DNA of 64,000 nucleotides from a virus. Positions 32,443-41,123 of this stretch are shown in pieces (positions within the stretch are counted from its first letter, which is position 1; each line of letters starts with the position of its first letter). The stretch is taken from the IMG/VR virus record IMGVR_UViG_3300031140_000597, positions 1 through 64,000 of that record. The stretch is one strand, 5' to 3'. The notes below the pieces were generated by a model. That model was not told the origin of the DNA. It saw nothing but the letters and a program-made list of their open reading frames with translations, and ran no database searches. Both the position numbers and the translations under genes were made by a program.

Positions 32443-33316
32443 ATACAGTGAAGCATTCTATTCGCTTCAAGGTGAAGGTAAATTTGTAGGTGTGCCTAGT
32501 GTATTCTTGCGTACTTTCGGTTGCAATTTTCGCTGCAAATCATTTTCAATGTCGAGTGAAGAACGTGAATCTATCAAAGACGAACGATACAATCCAGAAG
32601 TAAAGAAATTGATTGATGATGGTGTACATATAAATGCTACGCTATTGGAAGACTTACCTATCATTCATACAGGCTGTGATACATACGCGAGTATCTACCC
32701 AGAGTTCAAGCACTTGATGTTTGATCGTACTGTAGATGAAGTAGTTGATCACTTGTTATCGCTTACGCCAAACGGTAAGTGGATGATGGATAATGGTCAA
32801 GATATTCACTTAGTGATTACTGGTGGCGAACCTTTATTGGCATGGCAACGTATGTATGTGGATATATTTGAACATCCTCGTATGAGTGATTTAAGAAATG
32901 TTACATTTGAAACAAACACAACTCAGTCATTACATGACGAGTTATTTGAATATCTAGATAATAAAGATACAATCACAGTAACGTGGAGTTGTTCACCTAA
33001 ACTATTGGTTAGTGGCGAATCTCATGAAGATGCGATTAAGCCTGGTGTTGCTGTTCAGTATCGTCTAGTTACTGGTAATAATTTATATCTTAAATTTGTT
33101 GTATCTAATGCGGCAGATGTAGCAGAAGTAGATGAGGTAGTGACAGAGTATCGTAATTTTGGTATTGAATGTCCTGTATATCTTATGCCAATAGGTGGTC
33201 GCTCAGAAGAGTACGATTTATCAGTAAGAGATATTGCACAGTTGGCATTAGAAAAAGGTTATAGATTTAGCCCAAGATTGCACATAGATTTATATGGTAA
33301 TAATTGGGGTACATAA
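32432..33316 (+). CDS. queE: 7-carboxy-7-deazaguanine synthase-like radical SAM protein with split cluster motif
   Basis: The N-terminus YSEAFYSLQGEGKFVGVPSVFLRTFGC is diagnostic of QueE (substrate and SAM-binding region). The usual CxxxCxxC is not contiguous: Cys31 and Cys35 (CNFRC) are followed by KSF. The only plausible third cysteine is Cys82 in HTGCDT, where CDT mirrors the family's normal third-Cys context. So the cluster loop carries a 44-residue insertion (CX3CX46C). VITGGEPLL follows as in QueE. It forms preQ0's precursor CDG from CPH4. ATG 32432 is used; the TTG three bases upstream is less likely. Confidence 0.82.
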   Translation: MKLRYSEAFYSLQGEGKFVGVPSVFLRTFGCNFRCKSFSMSSEERESIKDERYNPEVKKLIDDGVHINATLLEDLPIIHTGCDTYASIYPEFKHLMFDRTVDEVVDHLLSLTPNGKWMMDNGQDIHLVITGGEPLLAWQRMYVDIFEHPRMSDLRNVTFETNTTQSLHDELFEYLDNKDTITVTWSCSPKLLVSGESHEDAIKPGVAVQYRLVTGNNLYLKFVVSNAADVAEVDEVVTEYRNFGIECPVYLMPIGGRSEEYDLSVRDIAQLALEKGYRFSPRLHIDLYGNNWGT

Positions 33317-33319
33317 ATA
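33312..33319 (+). promoter_or_regulatory. Late-promoter-like motif upst. of metK
   Basis: CATAAATA, one base from the TATAAATA core, lies 38 bases upstream of the metK start. Confidence 0.4.
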
Positions 33320-33357
33320 GTACAAGCAATATAAAATGGAGATTTACAAAACAAATT

Positions 33358-34455
33358 ATGAATAATTATATTTTTACAAGTGAAAGTGTTAGCGAAGGAC
33401 ATCCCGACAAAGTAGCAGATCAAATATCTGATGCGCTTGTTGATGCAGGATTTAAAGTCGGCAATGAAACCACACGTGTCGCAATTGAGACATTAGTTAC
33501 TACCAATATGGTTACAGTTGCAGGAGAGGTTAAAAACTTCTTTGTAACAAATCAAGAAGTAGAGCAAATAATTCGTGATACGGTTCGTAGAATTGGTTAT
33601 GAACAAGATGGTTTTCATTGGGAAGTTATAGAGATACATAATGTTATACATACGCAAAGTGATGATATTGCATTAGGCACAGATGACTTTGGTGCAGGTG
33701 ATCAGGGCATCATGTTTGGTTACGCATGCAATGACAATGATGCATATCTACCAGCACCAATTTACTACGCACATGAAGTTCTAAAAGCATTACAGAGAGT
33801 AAAATCATCAGAATCAATTGATCCCATATTGGGACCAGATGCAAAGTCGCAAGTATCAGTAGAATACAAAGATGGCAAAGTATCGCGTATTGACCAAGTA
33901 GTTATTTCAACACAGCATAAAGAAGGTCGTTACATAGAAGCATGCATTCTTGCTAGGAATGCAGCAGAAATTGTATTGAAAGGTTTAATTGACAACGATA
34001 CTGTGTGGCATATCAATCCTACGGGTAATTTTGTTATTGGAGGACCTGATGGCGATACTGGTGTTACTGGTCGTAAGATCATTGTAGATACATATGGTGG
34101 TTTTGCACCGCATGGTGGTGGTGCATTTAGTGGTAAAGATCCTACTAAGGTAGATCGTAGTGCAGCGTATATGGCACGATGGTTGGCAAAGAATGTAGTA
34201 GCAAGTAAGATGGCTACATGGTGTCAGATTCAATTGAGTTATGCTATTGGTGTTAAAGAGCCTACTAGTATCTACATTGATAGTGATGGTAGTAACAGTG
34301 AGATTGAGTCATTCATTCGTGATAATATTGATTTAACACCGAAGGCTATTATTGATAGGTTTGATTTATTTAACTTTACTGACTATAGCACCAACTGCGT
34401 GTATGGTCATTTTGGAAACAAAGATGTTCCGTGGGAAAAGATTGGTTGGGAATAG
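33358..34455 (+). CDS. metK: S-adenosylmethionine synthetase
   Basis: All MetK motifs are present: SEGHPDKVADQISDA, GAGDQGIMFGYA (GAGDQG signature), IGGPDGDTGVTGRKIIVDTYGG and HGGGAFSGKDPTKVDRSAAY. It makes SAM from Met and ATP. I use ATG 33358, since the frame upstream lacks a family match. At 365 aa it is slightly shorter than cellular MetK (~384). The C-terminus TDYSTNCVYGHFG matches the family end (Y..YGHFGR). With six radical SAM systems and several methyltransferases in the window it probably raises SAM supply (inference). Confidence 0.95.
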   Translation: MNNYIFTSESVSEGHPDKVADQISDALVDAGFKVGNETTRVAIETLVTTNMVTVAGEVKNFFVTNQEVEQIIRDTVRRIGYEQDGFHWEVIEIHNVIHTQSDDIALGTDDFGAGDQGIMFGYACNDNDAYLPAPIYYAHEVLKALQRVKSSESIDPILGPDAKSQVSVEYKDGKVSRIDQVVISTQHKEGRYIEACILARNAAEIVLKGLIDNDTVWHINPTGNFVIGGPDGDTGVTGRKIIVDTYGGFAPHGGGAFSGKDPTKVDRSAAYMARWLAKNVVASKMATWCQIQLSYAIGVKEPTSIYIDSDGSNSEIESFIRDNIDLTPKAIIDRFDLFNFTDYSTNCVYGHFGNKDVPWEKIGWE

Positions 34456-34485
34456 TTCCGACCAATAATATAAAAAGAGGTAGTA

Positions 34486-34761
34486 ATGTTTAAAAGATTA
34501 AAAAAACTGTTAGGTTTTTCATCAGACAATTCTGGTGTAACGACTAAAGAGAAAGCAACCGCACGTAATGAACCGTATGTAAATGTGGTGAAAGTAAATA
34601 TTGACAAAGATAATCCATCTGATGGATATTTTGAATTAGAATGGAATCAAGTATTCATTCGTCAATTGATGGATGCTGGTTATTCTGGTGATAATGAAGA
34701 AGCGATCATTGATCAATGGTTTACTGCCCTATGTGGTAGTGTATCAGAAGCAGAATATTAA
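34486..34761 (+). CDS. Conserved small marine-phage protein, 91 aa
   Basis: The pattern PYVNVVKVNIDKDNPSDGYFELEWN, then DEE.IIDQWF.ALC, is a family of small proteins common in T4-like cyanophages and relatives; its function is unknown. An AAAGAGG site precedes the ATG. Confidence 0.65.
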   Translation: MFKRLKKLLGFSSDNSGVTTKEKATARNEPYVNVVKVNIDKDNPSDGYFELEWNQVFIRQLMDAGYSGDNEEAIIDQWFTALCGSVSEAEY

Positions 34762-34773
34762 TATCAAAATCGC

Positions 34774-34802
34774 TTGACAACCCCATGATAATAATGTATA
34801 AT
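34774..34802 (+). promoter_or_regulatory. Sigma70-like promoter for exonuclease gene
   Basis: TTGACA 34774-34779 and TATAAT 34797-34802, 17 bases apart, followed by AAAGAGAAG before ATG 34840. Confidence 0.8.
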
Positions 34803-34839
34803 CATTACATACAATTTAATCATAAAGAGAAGACAAGAA

Positions 34840-35829
34840 ATGAGTAATACATATCTGTTAGTAGACGCGATGCATATGTTTCACCGCGCAAAGCACGTAG
34901 TACGTGGTGATGACATGAGCATGAAAATTGGCATGGCATTCCATATCATGTTCAATAGTATCAACAAAGTGTGGCGTGAGCAGAACGGTACACACGTGGT
35001 AATGTGCTTAGAGGGTCGCAGTTGGCGTAAAGACTTCTATGAGCCGTACAAGCGCAATCGTGCTGAACTACGTGCAAAGAAGTCGGTACAAGAACAACGT
35101 GACGATAGTGAGTTCTTTGAAGCATATGAACATTTTCAAGATTTCGTAACTAACAAAACAAATATGACTTGTCTTCGTCATGAAGAATGTGAGGCTGATG
35201 ATTTTGTCGCTCGTTTTATTCAGAATCATCCCGATGATAAGCATGTAATTGTAAGTGGAGACTCAGATTTCTATCAATTACTCGCACCTAATGTTACTCA
35301 ATATAATGGTATCACTGATAACTTAATCAAGTTAGATGGCATCGTGGATGGCAATGGTCGTCCTGTTAAAGACAAGAAGACTAATGAACAGAAGATGCCG
35401 GGTGATCCTAAATGGTTGTTGTTTGAAAAATGTGTACGTGGTGATACCGCAGACAACATCTTTAGTGCATATCCTGGTGTACGTAAGAAAGGTAGTAAGA
35501 ATAAGATTGGTCTAGAAGAAGCATTTGCTGATAAAGAAACCCAAGGTTTCAATTGGAATAACTTTATGTTGCAGCGTTGGACAGATCATAATGGCGATGA
35601 ACATCGTGTACTTGATGATTATACGCGCAATCTGGCATTAATTGATCTGACTGCACAACCTGATAATATTAAAGAAGCATTAGATACTTCTATTGTAGAA
35701 CAAGTGCAGAAGCCCGCTATTGGTCAAGTGGGATTACATTTTATGAGATTCTGTGGTCAATGGGATCTTGAACGTATTGGACAAGATGCAACGACTCATG
35801 CTATCTATTTGACAGCAGCATATAAGTAG
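34840..35829 (+). CDS. rnh: 5'-3' exonuclease / RNase H (T4 Rnh, FEN family)
   Basis: Acidic metal-site motifs of the flap-endonuclease family are visible: LLVDAMHMFHRA, VVMCLEG.SWRKDFYEPYKRNR, HEECEADDFVARF, VSGDSDFYQL and VRGDTADNIFSAYPG. The order and 329-aa length resemble T4 RNase H (305 aa). It removes RNA primers and 5' flaps from lagging-strand fragments, working with the ligase and clamp. Own sigma70-type promoter. Confidence 0.88.
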   Translation: MSNTYLLVDAMHMFHRAKHVVRGDDMSMKIGMAFHIMFNSINKVWREQNGTHVVMCLEGRSWRKDFYEPYKRNRAELRAKKSVQEQRDDSEFFEAYEHFQDFVTNKTNMTCLRHEECEADDFVARFIQNHPDDKHVIVSGDSDFYQLLAPNVTQYNGITDNLIKLDGIVDGNGRPVKDKKTNEQKMPGDPKWLLFEKCVRGDTADNIFSAYPGVRKKGSKNKIGLEEAFADKETQGFNWNNFMLQRWTDHNGDEHRVLDDYTRNLALIDLTAQPDNIKEALDTSIVEQVQKPAIGQVGLHFMRFCGQWDLERIGQDATTHAIYLTAAYK

Positions 35830-35855
35830 AATCCATTCTGTTAGGTGTTTCATTT

Positions 35856-35884
35856 TTGTATTTTACGCTAAATAAGTATATAAT
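35856..35884 (+). promoter_or_regulatory. Possible sigma70-like promoter
   Basis: TTGTAT 35856-35861 and TATAAT 35879-35884, 17 bases apart, upstream of the 35922 gene. The -35 is weak. Confidence 0.5.
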
Positions 35885-35921
35885 ACAGAATAATGTATAT
35901 ATATGGAGACACTTAACAGAA

Positions 35922-36221
35922 ATGGCAAGACCTAAACCTACAATAATAATAGAATACGTAGATAGAAATTACAACGCAGAACAGATATTGAGAGCAGAAG
36001 CGGTGTATGCAGTATACTATGACGGATCACCTATCAATCTAAGATCATTGAATACATTGATTGATTATCCAGGTCCGAAATATAAGAAGTCGAGTTTCCA
36101 AAATAGTGGTCATGCATTCAATCTATCTGATCGTATGAATAAATTATTTAAAACAGACTTATTTACAGTTGTTAAATTAATAGAAGGAGAAGTTATTACT
36201 CGTGGAAATGACAAGAGTTGA
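35922..36221 (+). CDS. Conserved hypothetical phage protein, 99 aa
   Basis: ATG 35922 (MARPKPTIIIEYVDRN...) is preferred over an upstream TTG, because the promoter's -10 lies between them. The protein has Lys/Tyr-rich strands (AVYAVYYDGSPINLRS) and no recognised motif. It overlaps the next gene by 20 bases. Confidence 0.55.
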   Translation: MARPKPTIIIEYVDRNYNAEQILRAEAVYAVYYDGSPINLRSLNTLIDYPGPKYKKSSFQNSGHAFNLSDRMNKLFKTDLFTVVKLIEGEVITRGNDKS

Positions 36222-36534
36222 GTCAATTCAAACTCAAATAGTTACTACACTAAATAATATGTCTTCGGTTGAAATAACCACTGAAGACATCTTCTATAAT
36301 AAATTTACAATTCGTTTAACCACTAATGGGAAAACTAGATTCATAAAACTATATGACAACTGGGAATTTCAATTAGAATCAAAAATCAAATCTGGACAAC
36401 TCATTGATCTATTCAGAAAGATGAGTTATCCATATTATCTAAGCACTACTAAATTAATCCTGTTTTCAGAAGAAGATGCATTCATGGTAAAGTTAGCAGG
36501 CATAGATGGATGGTTAGAAGGAAAATCAACTTAA
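36202..36534 (+). CDS. Hypothetical protein, 110 aa
   Basis: The GTG at 36202 sits 12 bases after AAGGAG; the ATG at 36208 is an alternative. The protein is alpha/beta (TTEDIFYNKFTIRLTTNGKTRF, then FSEEDAFMVKLAGIDGWLEG). No family recognised. It is followed by a strong intrinsic terminator. Confidence 0.5.
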   Translation: MEMTRVESIQTQIVTTLNNMSSVEITTEDIFYNKFTIRLTTNGKTRFIKLYDNWEFQLESKIKSGQLIDLFRKMSYPYYLSTTKLILFSEEDAFMVKLAGIDGWLEGKST

Positions 36535-36537
36535 CAC

Positions 36538-36561
36538 AGCCCGATATGTACGGGCTTTTTT
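36538..36561 (+). terminator. Rho-independent terminator
   Basis: AGCCCG (36538-36543) pairs with CGGGCT (36551-36556), followed by a six-T run. One of the clearest intrinsic terminators in the window. Confidence 0.9.
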
Positions 36562-36600
36562 GTGGGCTAAATATATTATTAGTAATATTGGTGGTTAATT

Positions 36601-36608
36601 CATAAATA
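36601..36608 (+). promoter_or_regulatory. Late-promoter-like motif
   Basis: CATAAATA just after the terminator and 28 bases upstream of the secreted-protein operon start, with AAGGAG near the ATG. Confidence 0.5.
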
Positions 36609-36635
36609 GAAGTAGTTAAGGAGAAGATATTTATT

Positions 36636-37190
36636 ATGAACTTATTATATAAAATCGTATTTAAAATTACTTTAGTAGTATTATTAGGATTAGCACAATT
36701 TACTTCGGTTACATACGCATCAGTAATTGAAACAGAATCAACAAGTAACAGTACCGTTACAACCAATGGTACAAATACAACAACAGTAAAAAGTCCACCT
36801 CCGAGTGCAATCAGTCCTAGTATCAACGCTAGTAACAGTGATTTATGTACAGTGGGAATATCAGGTGCAGTGCAAACGCAGATACTAGGTATTAGTGGTG
36901 GAAGCACAGTGCGAGATATGAACTGTGAACGTTTAAAATTATCCAAAACAATATATGACATGGGCATGAAAGTTGCCGCAGTAAGTGTTATGTGTCAAGA
37001 TACCAGAATATTCAATGCTATGAAAATGGCAGGAACACCTTGTCCATATTTGGGTACAATTGGCGCAGAGGCTCAGACGCAGTGGGATGATAATACAGAA
37101 ATGCAACCAGCGCAAATAGAGGAAACCGAAAAAGATGATAAATTTAAAACAATTGGCGGCCTTCTTTTGTTTCTGCTTATTCTTCTCTAG
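36636..37190 (+). CDS. Secreted/membrane marine-phage protein (184 aa)
   Basis: An N-terminal signal segment (ITLVVLLGLAQFTSVTYA) precedes a Ser/Thr/Asn-rich stretch. The conserved block CTVGISGAVQTQILG...DMNCERLKLSKTIYDMGMKVAAVSVMCQ...TPCPYLG has six Cys in a pattern I know from marine phage proteins of unknown role. The C-terminus is a membrane helix (TIGGLLLFLLILL). It overlaps the Cys-repeat gene by 56 bases. Confidence 0.65.
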   Translation: MNLLYKIVFKITLVVLLGLAQFTSVTYASVIETESTSNSTVTTNGTNTTTVKSPPPSAISPSINASNSDLCTVGISGAVQTQILGISGGSTVRDMNCERLKLSKTIYDMGMKVAAVSVMCQDTRIFNAMKMAGTPCPYLGTIGAEAQTQWDDNTEMQPAQIEETEKDDKFKTIGGLLLFLLILL

Positions 37191-39549
37191 TCTTGCACTA
37201 GCCGATACAACCAATGGGGACGGTAGTTACACTACTGATCCTATTACCTCCAAACCAGAAGACGGAATTATTACCAGTCAATGTCAGCCTGGACAAACCA
37301 GTGCCATGCAAATAAACAACACTGAAATAATGTTTGGTCAGTGTTACGATACGTTTGCTTTATCATATACCATCAATGATATGTTACGACAAGAAGGCAT
37401 TAGTGTAGACAAAGTTCACTATAGTTGGAAATATCTAAACGGTTGTTACAATACAACTGACCCTGAAACTGGACACGCAAAGGATTGGTGTACTGACAAT
37501 ATTGGCAACCGCGTTGATCTAGAAACTGGTGAAATACTTGATACTGAATATGCAGAACAATTTGATTATATAACAGTAACCGTTGAAATTACAAATGCAG
37601 CAGGTGAGGTAATTGAAACACGGGTATACGACTATGATACTTGGTATGATTGGAAAAAGCCAAACTCATACAGTGAGAATGAAGAGTTTGATGCGGAAAC
37701 TGGTGCATATTTTCAAGTAGAAGAAGATTTCATTCAGTTATATGATCATACTACGGGTGTTGGTAGTATATACACACCAGACAGTCTTGGTAGTGCTAAT
37801 TTTAGAGTAGCAACCAAGGACGGAGCTGCATGGGAAGGACATTATGGTCCGGTGTTCAAAGACGGACAAATCTGGTTTACATATCGTGCTAACCCATGTG
37901 CGCAAACAGCATTATACGATCCAAGTTGTGATGGATACGCTGACGCATATGCAACCGCAGAATATGATAATAACTGTAGTGCAGACGCATTATATGATCC
38001 TGGTTGTCCAGGATATCAAGCGGCGTACAATCAACAACAGTACGACAACGCTTGTGCAGCAGATGCGACATACGATACAGGTTGTCCAGGATATGCCACA
38101 GCATATTATGACCAGCAATGCGAAGCAGATCCGTTGTACGATAGTGGATGCCCTGGATATGATAACGCACACTTTACTCAACAATGTGAGGCAGACCCAT
38201 TATACGATAGTAGTTGCGATGGATATGCAAACGCATATTACAATCAACAATGTAGCGCAGATCCTTTATATGATAGCGGCTGTGCTGGGTATGATACTGC
38301 ATATTACAATCAACAATGTAGCGCAGATCCTTTATATGATAGCGGCTGTGCTGGGTATGATACTGCATACTATAACTATCAATGTAATGCTGATCCTTTA
38401 TATGACAGTGGATGTACGGGATATGATGCTGCATATTACAACTATCAATGCAATGCTGATCCTTTATATGACAGTGGATGTACAGGATATGATGCTGCAT
38501 ATTACAACTATCAATGCAATGCTGATCCTTTATATGACAGTGGATGTACAGGATATGATGCGGCTTATATGAGTCAGCAGTGTAGTGCTAATGCACTTTA
38601 TGATAGCACATGTCCTGGTTACAATGCTGCATATTACAGTTATCAATGTAGTGCTGATCCGCTATATGATAGCGCATGTGATGGACATTTTGATGCACAA
38701 TGTGATGCTAATACGTTATATAATGCACAATGTGTAGGATATGAAACAGCATACTTTAATCAACAATGCTCATATAATCCTCAATACGATAATCAATGCT
38801 CTGGTTATATAGCGCCTGTTGTAGCAGATGTTATCACAATAGAAGAAATTATTGCGGCACCGTTGCCACAGGCATTTATCATATTACCACAACCGTCGGC
38901 ACCAGAACCCGCACCAGTTGAAATTATATCAGTGGTGGAAGTTGAAATAGAAATAATTCCTGAACTTGTTGAAGTAATAGAAGCGCAAGTTGAAGCAGAG
39001 ATTGCGACTGAGATTGAAGCAGAATTAGAACCAGTGGAAGAAACAACAGAAGAAGTAACAGAAGAAGTAACTGATGAAACAACAGAAGAGGTTACAGAAG
39101 AGGTTACAGAAGAGGTTACAGAAGAGGTTACAGAAGAGGTTACAGAAGAGGTTACAGAAGAGGTTACAGAAGAGGTTACAGAAGAGGTAGTTGAAGAAAT
39201 CAAGCCGATAGTTAAGGAGATCACCAAGGAAGAAAAGCAAAAAGCCAAAGTGAAGAAGATGAAAGAGATTATTAAAAACAAGTTAGCAAAACTAGCAATT
39301 GTAATGGGCCAAGCCCAATCATTGTCCGATCAGAAAGCATTACAAGCACAAATAAGTGCATTGATTAACTTTGTCCCAGGCTTTAGTGCGTACGGACAAC
39401 GAGTAATACCCGGCACTGATTTTTACACATCGGGTGGTATTTACAAAGATAAAAAAGTCCCTGAGAACCAAAGAGGATTATTAAATGGTCTTGCAAGTCA
39501 AATACTTCATGAGAAGATGGTAGATGAACAATATAAGGATATGAATTAA
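37135..39549 (+). CDS. Secreted Cys-rich 22-aa repeat protein with Glu/Thr tail
   Basis: After a signal peptide (LAAFFCFCLFFSSLALA) and a ~230-residue N-terminal domain come 14 repeats. Each unit is about C.ADPLYDSGC.GYD.AYY.. (22 aa), with two Cys per repeat, so a disulfide ladder outside the cytoplasm is likely. A Pro/Glu linker and an EEVT repeat follow. The C-terminal ~100 residues (LINFVPGFSAYGQRVIPG) form another domain. Similar Cys-Tyr repeat proteins occur in marine phage genomes. A fibre, adhesin or lysis-related role is possible; none is shown. Confidence 0.7.
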   Translation: MINLKQLAAFFCFCLFFSSLALADTTNGDGSYTTDPITSKPEDGIITSQCQPGQTSAMQINNTEIMFGQCYDTFALSYTINDMLRQEGISVDKVHYSWKYLNGCYNTTDPETGHAKDWCTDNIGNRVDLETGEILDTEYAEQFDYITVTVEITNAAGEVIETRVYDYDTWYDWKKPNSYSENEEFDAETGAYFQVEEDFIQLYDHTTGVGSIYTPDSLGSANFRVATKDGAAWEGHYGPVFKDGQIWFTYRANPCAQTALYDPSCDGYADAYATAEYDNNCSADALYDPGCPGYQAAYNQQQYDNACAADATYDTGCPGYATAYYDQQCEADPLYDSGCPGYDNAHFTQQCEADPLYDSSCDGYANAYYNQQCSADPLYDSGCAGYDTAYYNQQCSADPLYDSGCAGYDTAYYNYQCNADPLYDSGCTGYDAAYYNYQCNADPLYDSGCTGYDAAYYNYQCNADPLYDSGCTGYDAAYMSQQCSANALYDSTCPGYNAAYYSYQCSADPLYDSACDGHFDAQCDANTLYNAQCVGYETAYFNQQCSYNPQYDNQCSGYIAPVVADVITIEEIIAAPLPQAFIILPQPSAPEPAPVEIISVVEVEIEIIPELVEVIEAQVEAEIATEIEAELEPVEETTEEVTEEVTDETTEEVTEEVTEEVTEEVTEEVTEEVTEEVTEEVTEEVVEEIKPIVKEITKEEKQKAKVKKMKEIIKNKLAKLAIVMGQAQSLSDQKALQAQISALINFVPGFSAYGQRVIPGTDFYTSGGIYKDKKVPENQRGLLNGLASQILHEKMVDEQYKDMN
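37897..38808 (+). repeat. 14 tandem ~66-nt repeats coding for Cys-Tyr units
   Basis: In-frame repeats around TGT/C...GATCC(T)TTATATGA. Units between about 38237 and 38567 are nearly identical in DNA (two copies of one type, three of another), indicating recent expansion. Confidence 0.9.
39085..39180 (+). repeat. Eight perfect 12-nt repeats (EEVT)
   Basis: GAAGAGGTTACA is repeated eight times without mismatch, then a partial ninth copy. Length changes would stay in frame. It encodes an acidic (EEVT)n stalk in the Cys-repeat protein. Confidence 0.95.
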
Positions 39550-39878
39550 TGTTTAGTACAATATGTGGCATAGTCTTAACATTGCATATGGGACTTAATG
39601 AAGAATATCAATATAATTCTTTTCATCCATATTGTAAAGCAAAAACAGAAAGTAATGTAATAGCAGGAGCATATTACAACAGTGTTGATAGGGTAAGTTT
39701 ATTTGTAGGATATGAATATGATATTAACTATCACACATCAATAGAACTAGGAGTAGCATCAGGATACGAATATGATGTTACACCAACAGTTAGGGTTAAT
39801 TATAAAAACCTATTTTTAATGCCAGCACTGGACAACGGTAAAACAGGCTTGGCGATTGGCCTACAATATAATTTTTAA
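39549..39878 (+). CDS. Small outer-membrane beta-barrel-like protein
   Basis: The start overlaps the previous stop (TAATG). The 109-residue protein has alternating aromatic strands (RVSLFVGYEYDINYHTSIELG, TVRVNYKNLFLMP) and ends in YNF. An Ile/Leu-rich N-terminus may be a signal peptide. It looks like a mini beta-barrel or periplasmic beta protein encoded with the Cys-repeat protein. Confidence 0.55.
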   Translation: MFSTICGIVLTLHMGLNEEYQYNSFHPYCKAKTESNVIAGAYYNSVDRVSLFVGYEYDINYHTSIELGVASGYEYDVTPTVRVNYKNLFLMPALDNGKTGLAIGLQYNF

Positions 39879-39889
39879 GGAGAGTAACA

Positions 39890-40483
39890 ATGAGTGAGAA
39901 AACAACAGTAGAAGTAGGTGGAGTTAAGTTTACAGGTGGAAAGATATTCCTGTTACTAACAGTATTAAGCACAATGGGTGGTGCAGCGTGGGGTGGATTT
40001 GAATTCTACAACGACTATAGAAATATGAAGGCTAAGATTGAAAGTTATAAAGCACCCGATCTAAGTGGGTTTGACAAGGATTTAGCAGTACAGCGTGAAA
40101 GGTTCGCTATTGTTGATGCACACATGGAATTCGTCAGTAAAGAGATTGCATTATTTAAAGAAGAAATAGGCATGATCAAAGAAATTAATGATGAACATTA
40201 TCAATCACTGAAGGATCTAAAACAAACTATGCGCGATGATATAAATCGTCAAGAAAAGATTATTGATAAAGTAGAAGATGAAGTGCAAAAAACCGAAGAA
40301 GATGTTCGTAAGTTAATCAGCATTGCAGATGGTAGATTTGAAAATAAACGAAGTCAACTACAGTCAGACTATGAACAGAAAGCAGATAGCATTCGTAAAG
40401 ATACTGAGCGAAAGTTAAAAGAACTTGAGGCTAGGCTAAACAAGCGGTTACAACGCGCATTAGATAATCCGTTAGCACAGTAA
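39890..40483 (+). CDS. Membrane-anchored coiled-coil protein (marine-phage family)
   Basis: TVEVGGVKFTGGKIFLLLTVLSTMGGAAWGGFEFYNDY is a conserved N-terminus with one membrane helix, which I know from marine T4-like phages. About 150 residues of charged coiled coil follow (KTEEDVRKLISIADGRFENK..). A spanin-like or virion-assembly role is possible (inference). It follows the beta-barrel gene by 11 bases behind GGAG. Confidence 0.65.
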   Translation: MSEKTTVEVGGVKFTGGKIFLLLTVLSTMGGAAWGGFEFYNDYRNMKAKIESYKAPDLSGFDKDLAVQRERFAIVDAHMEFVSKEIALFKEEIGMIKEINDEHYQSLKDLKQTMRDDINRQEKIIDKVEDEVQKTEEDVRKLISIADGRFENKRSQLQSDYEQKADSIRKDTERKLKELEARLNKRLQRALDNPLAQ

Positions 40484-40487
40484 GTGC

Positions 40488-40516
40488 TTGACATGTATAG
40501 ATATTTAATGTATACT
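40488..40516 (+). promoter_or_regulatory. Sigma70-like promoter for dCMP deaminase
   Basis: TTGACA 40488-40493 and TATACT 40511-40516, 17 bases apart. Confidence 0.8.
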
Positions 40517-40545
40517 AGATAGATGACGATAGAGAGTGATACGCA

Positions 40546-41052
40546 ATGAAGCAAAAGTTTAAAGAAGCATACATGGATACAGCGAAGCGATTCGCTGAAT
40601 TGAGTCATGCGATAAGATTGAAAGTAGGATCAATCATTGTTAAAGATGATAGAATCATATCAATCGGATTCAATGGAACTCCCAAGAACTGGGATAATAA
40701 TTGTGAACACCGAGAATATCAGAGTGCATCCTCGCGTAATTGGTTAGATGCAGAAGATAATATAGATCAGTGGCCATACGAAGATGATAAGGGTCGTTAT
40801 CGTTTGACTACTAAGCAAGAGGTATTGCACGCAGAGATGAATGCGATTTCAAAGATTGCAAAAACTACTGAATCAGCAGACGGTGCAACAATGTTTGTAA
40901 CGCATCAACCATGTATTCATTGTGCTAAGATCATATATCAATCTGGTATTACCGCAGTATATTATGGTGCTGAATATCGTGATCCAGCAGGTGTACGCTT
41001 TCTAGAAGAATGTGGTGTATTAGTCGAGAAAATTGAGGATAGTTCTTTATGA
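40546..41052 (+). CDS. Deoxycytidylate deaminase (ComEB/dCMP deaminase family)
   Basis: The Zn-binding cytidine-deaminase motifs are HAEMNAI (His95, Glu97) and PCIHC (Cys123, Cys126). GFNGTPKNWDNNCE is the typical substrate loop. It converts dCMP to dUMP for dTMP synthesis. At 168 aa it fits the phage family (T4 Cd is 193 aa). It starts behind a sigma70-type promoter. Confidence 0.92.
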   Translation: MKQKFKEAYMDTAKRFAELSHAIRLKVGSIIVKDDRIISIGFNGTPKNWDNNCEHREYQSASSRNWLDAEDNIDQWPYEDDKGRYRLTTKQEVLHAEMNAISKIAKTTESADGATMFVTHQPCIHCAKIIYQSGITAVYYGAEYRDPAGVRFLEECGVLVEKIEDSSL

Positions 41053-41123
41053 AGACAATAATTGTCGTAGGTCATGGTCATGGATTGGGATGAAATTAAA
41101 CAAATAGGAAACAATATACATTG

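Noticed and set aside
37844-38572. Second + strand frame (242 aa) within the Cys-repeat gene
   Set aside because: A repeat shadow rich in Met/Ile/Thr, with no start signal; the main frame has a signal peptide and repeats with structural logic.
38805-39281. Minus-strand Ser/Val-rich frame
   Set aside because: Reverse complement of the EEVT repeat; no promoter or ribosome-binding site on that strand.
41049-41093. 14-codon ORF (MKTIIVVGHGHGLG) after the dCMP deaminase
   Set aside because: Very short; possibly a remnant of a P-loop or HxGH protein, but too short to support as a gene.
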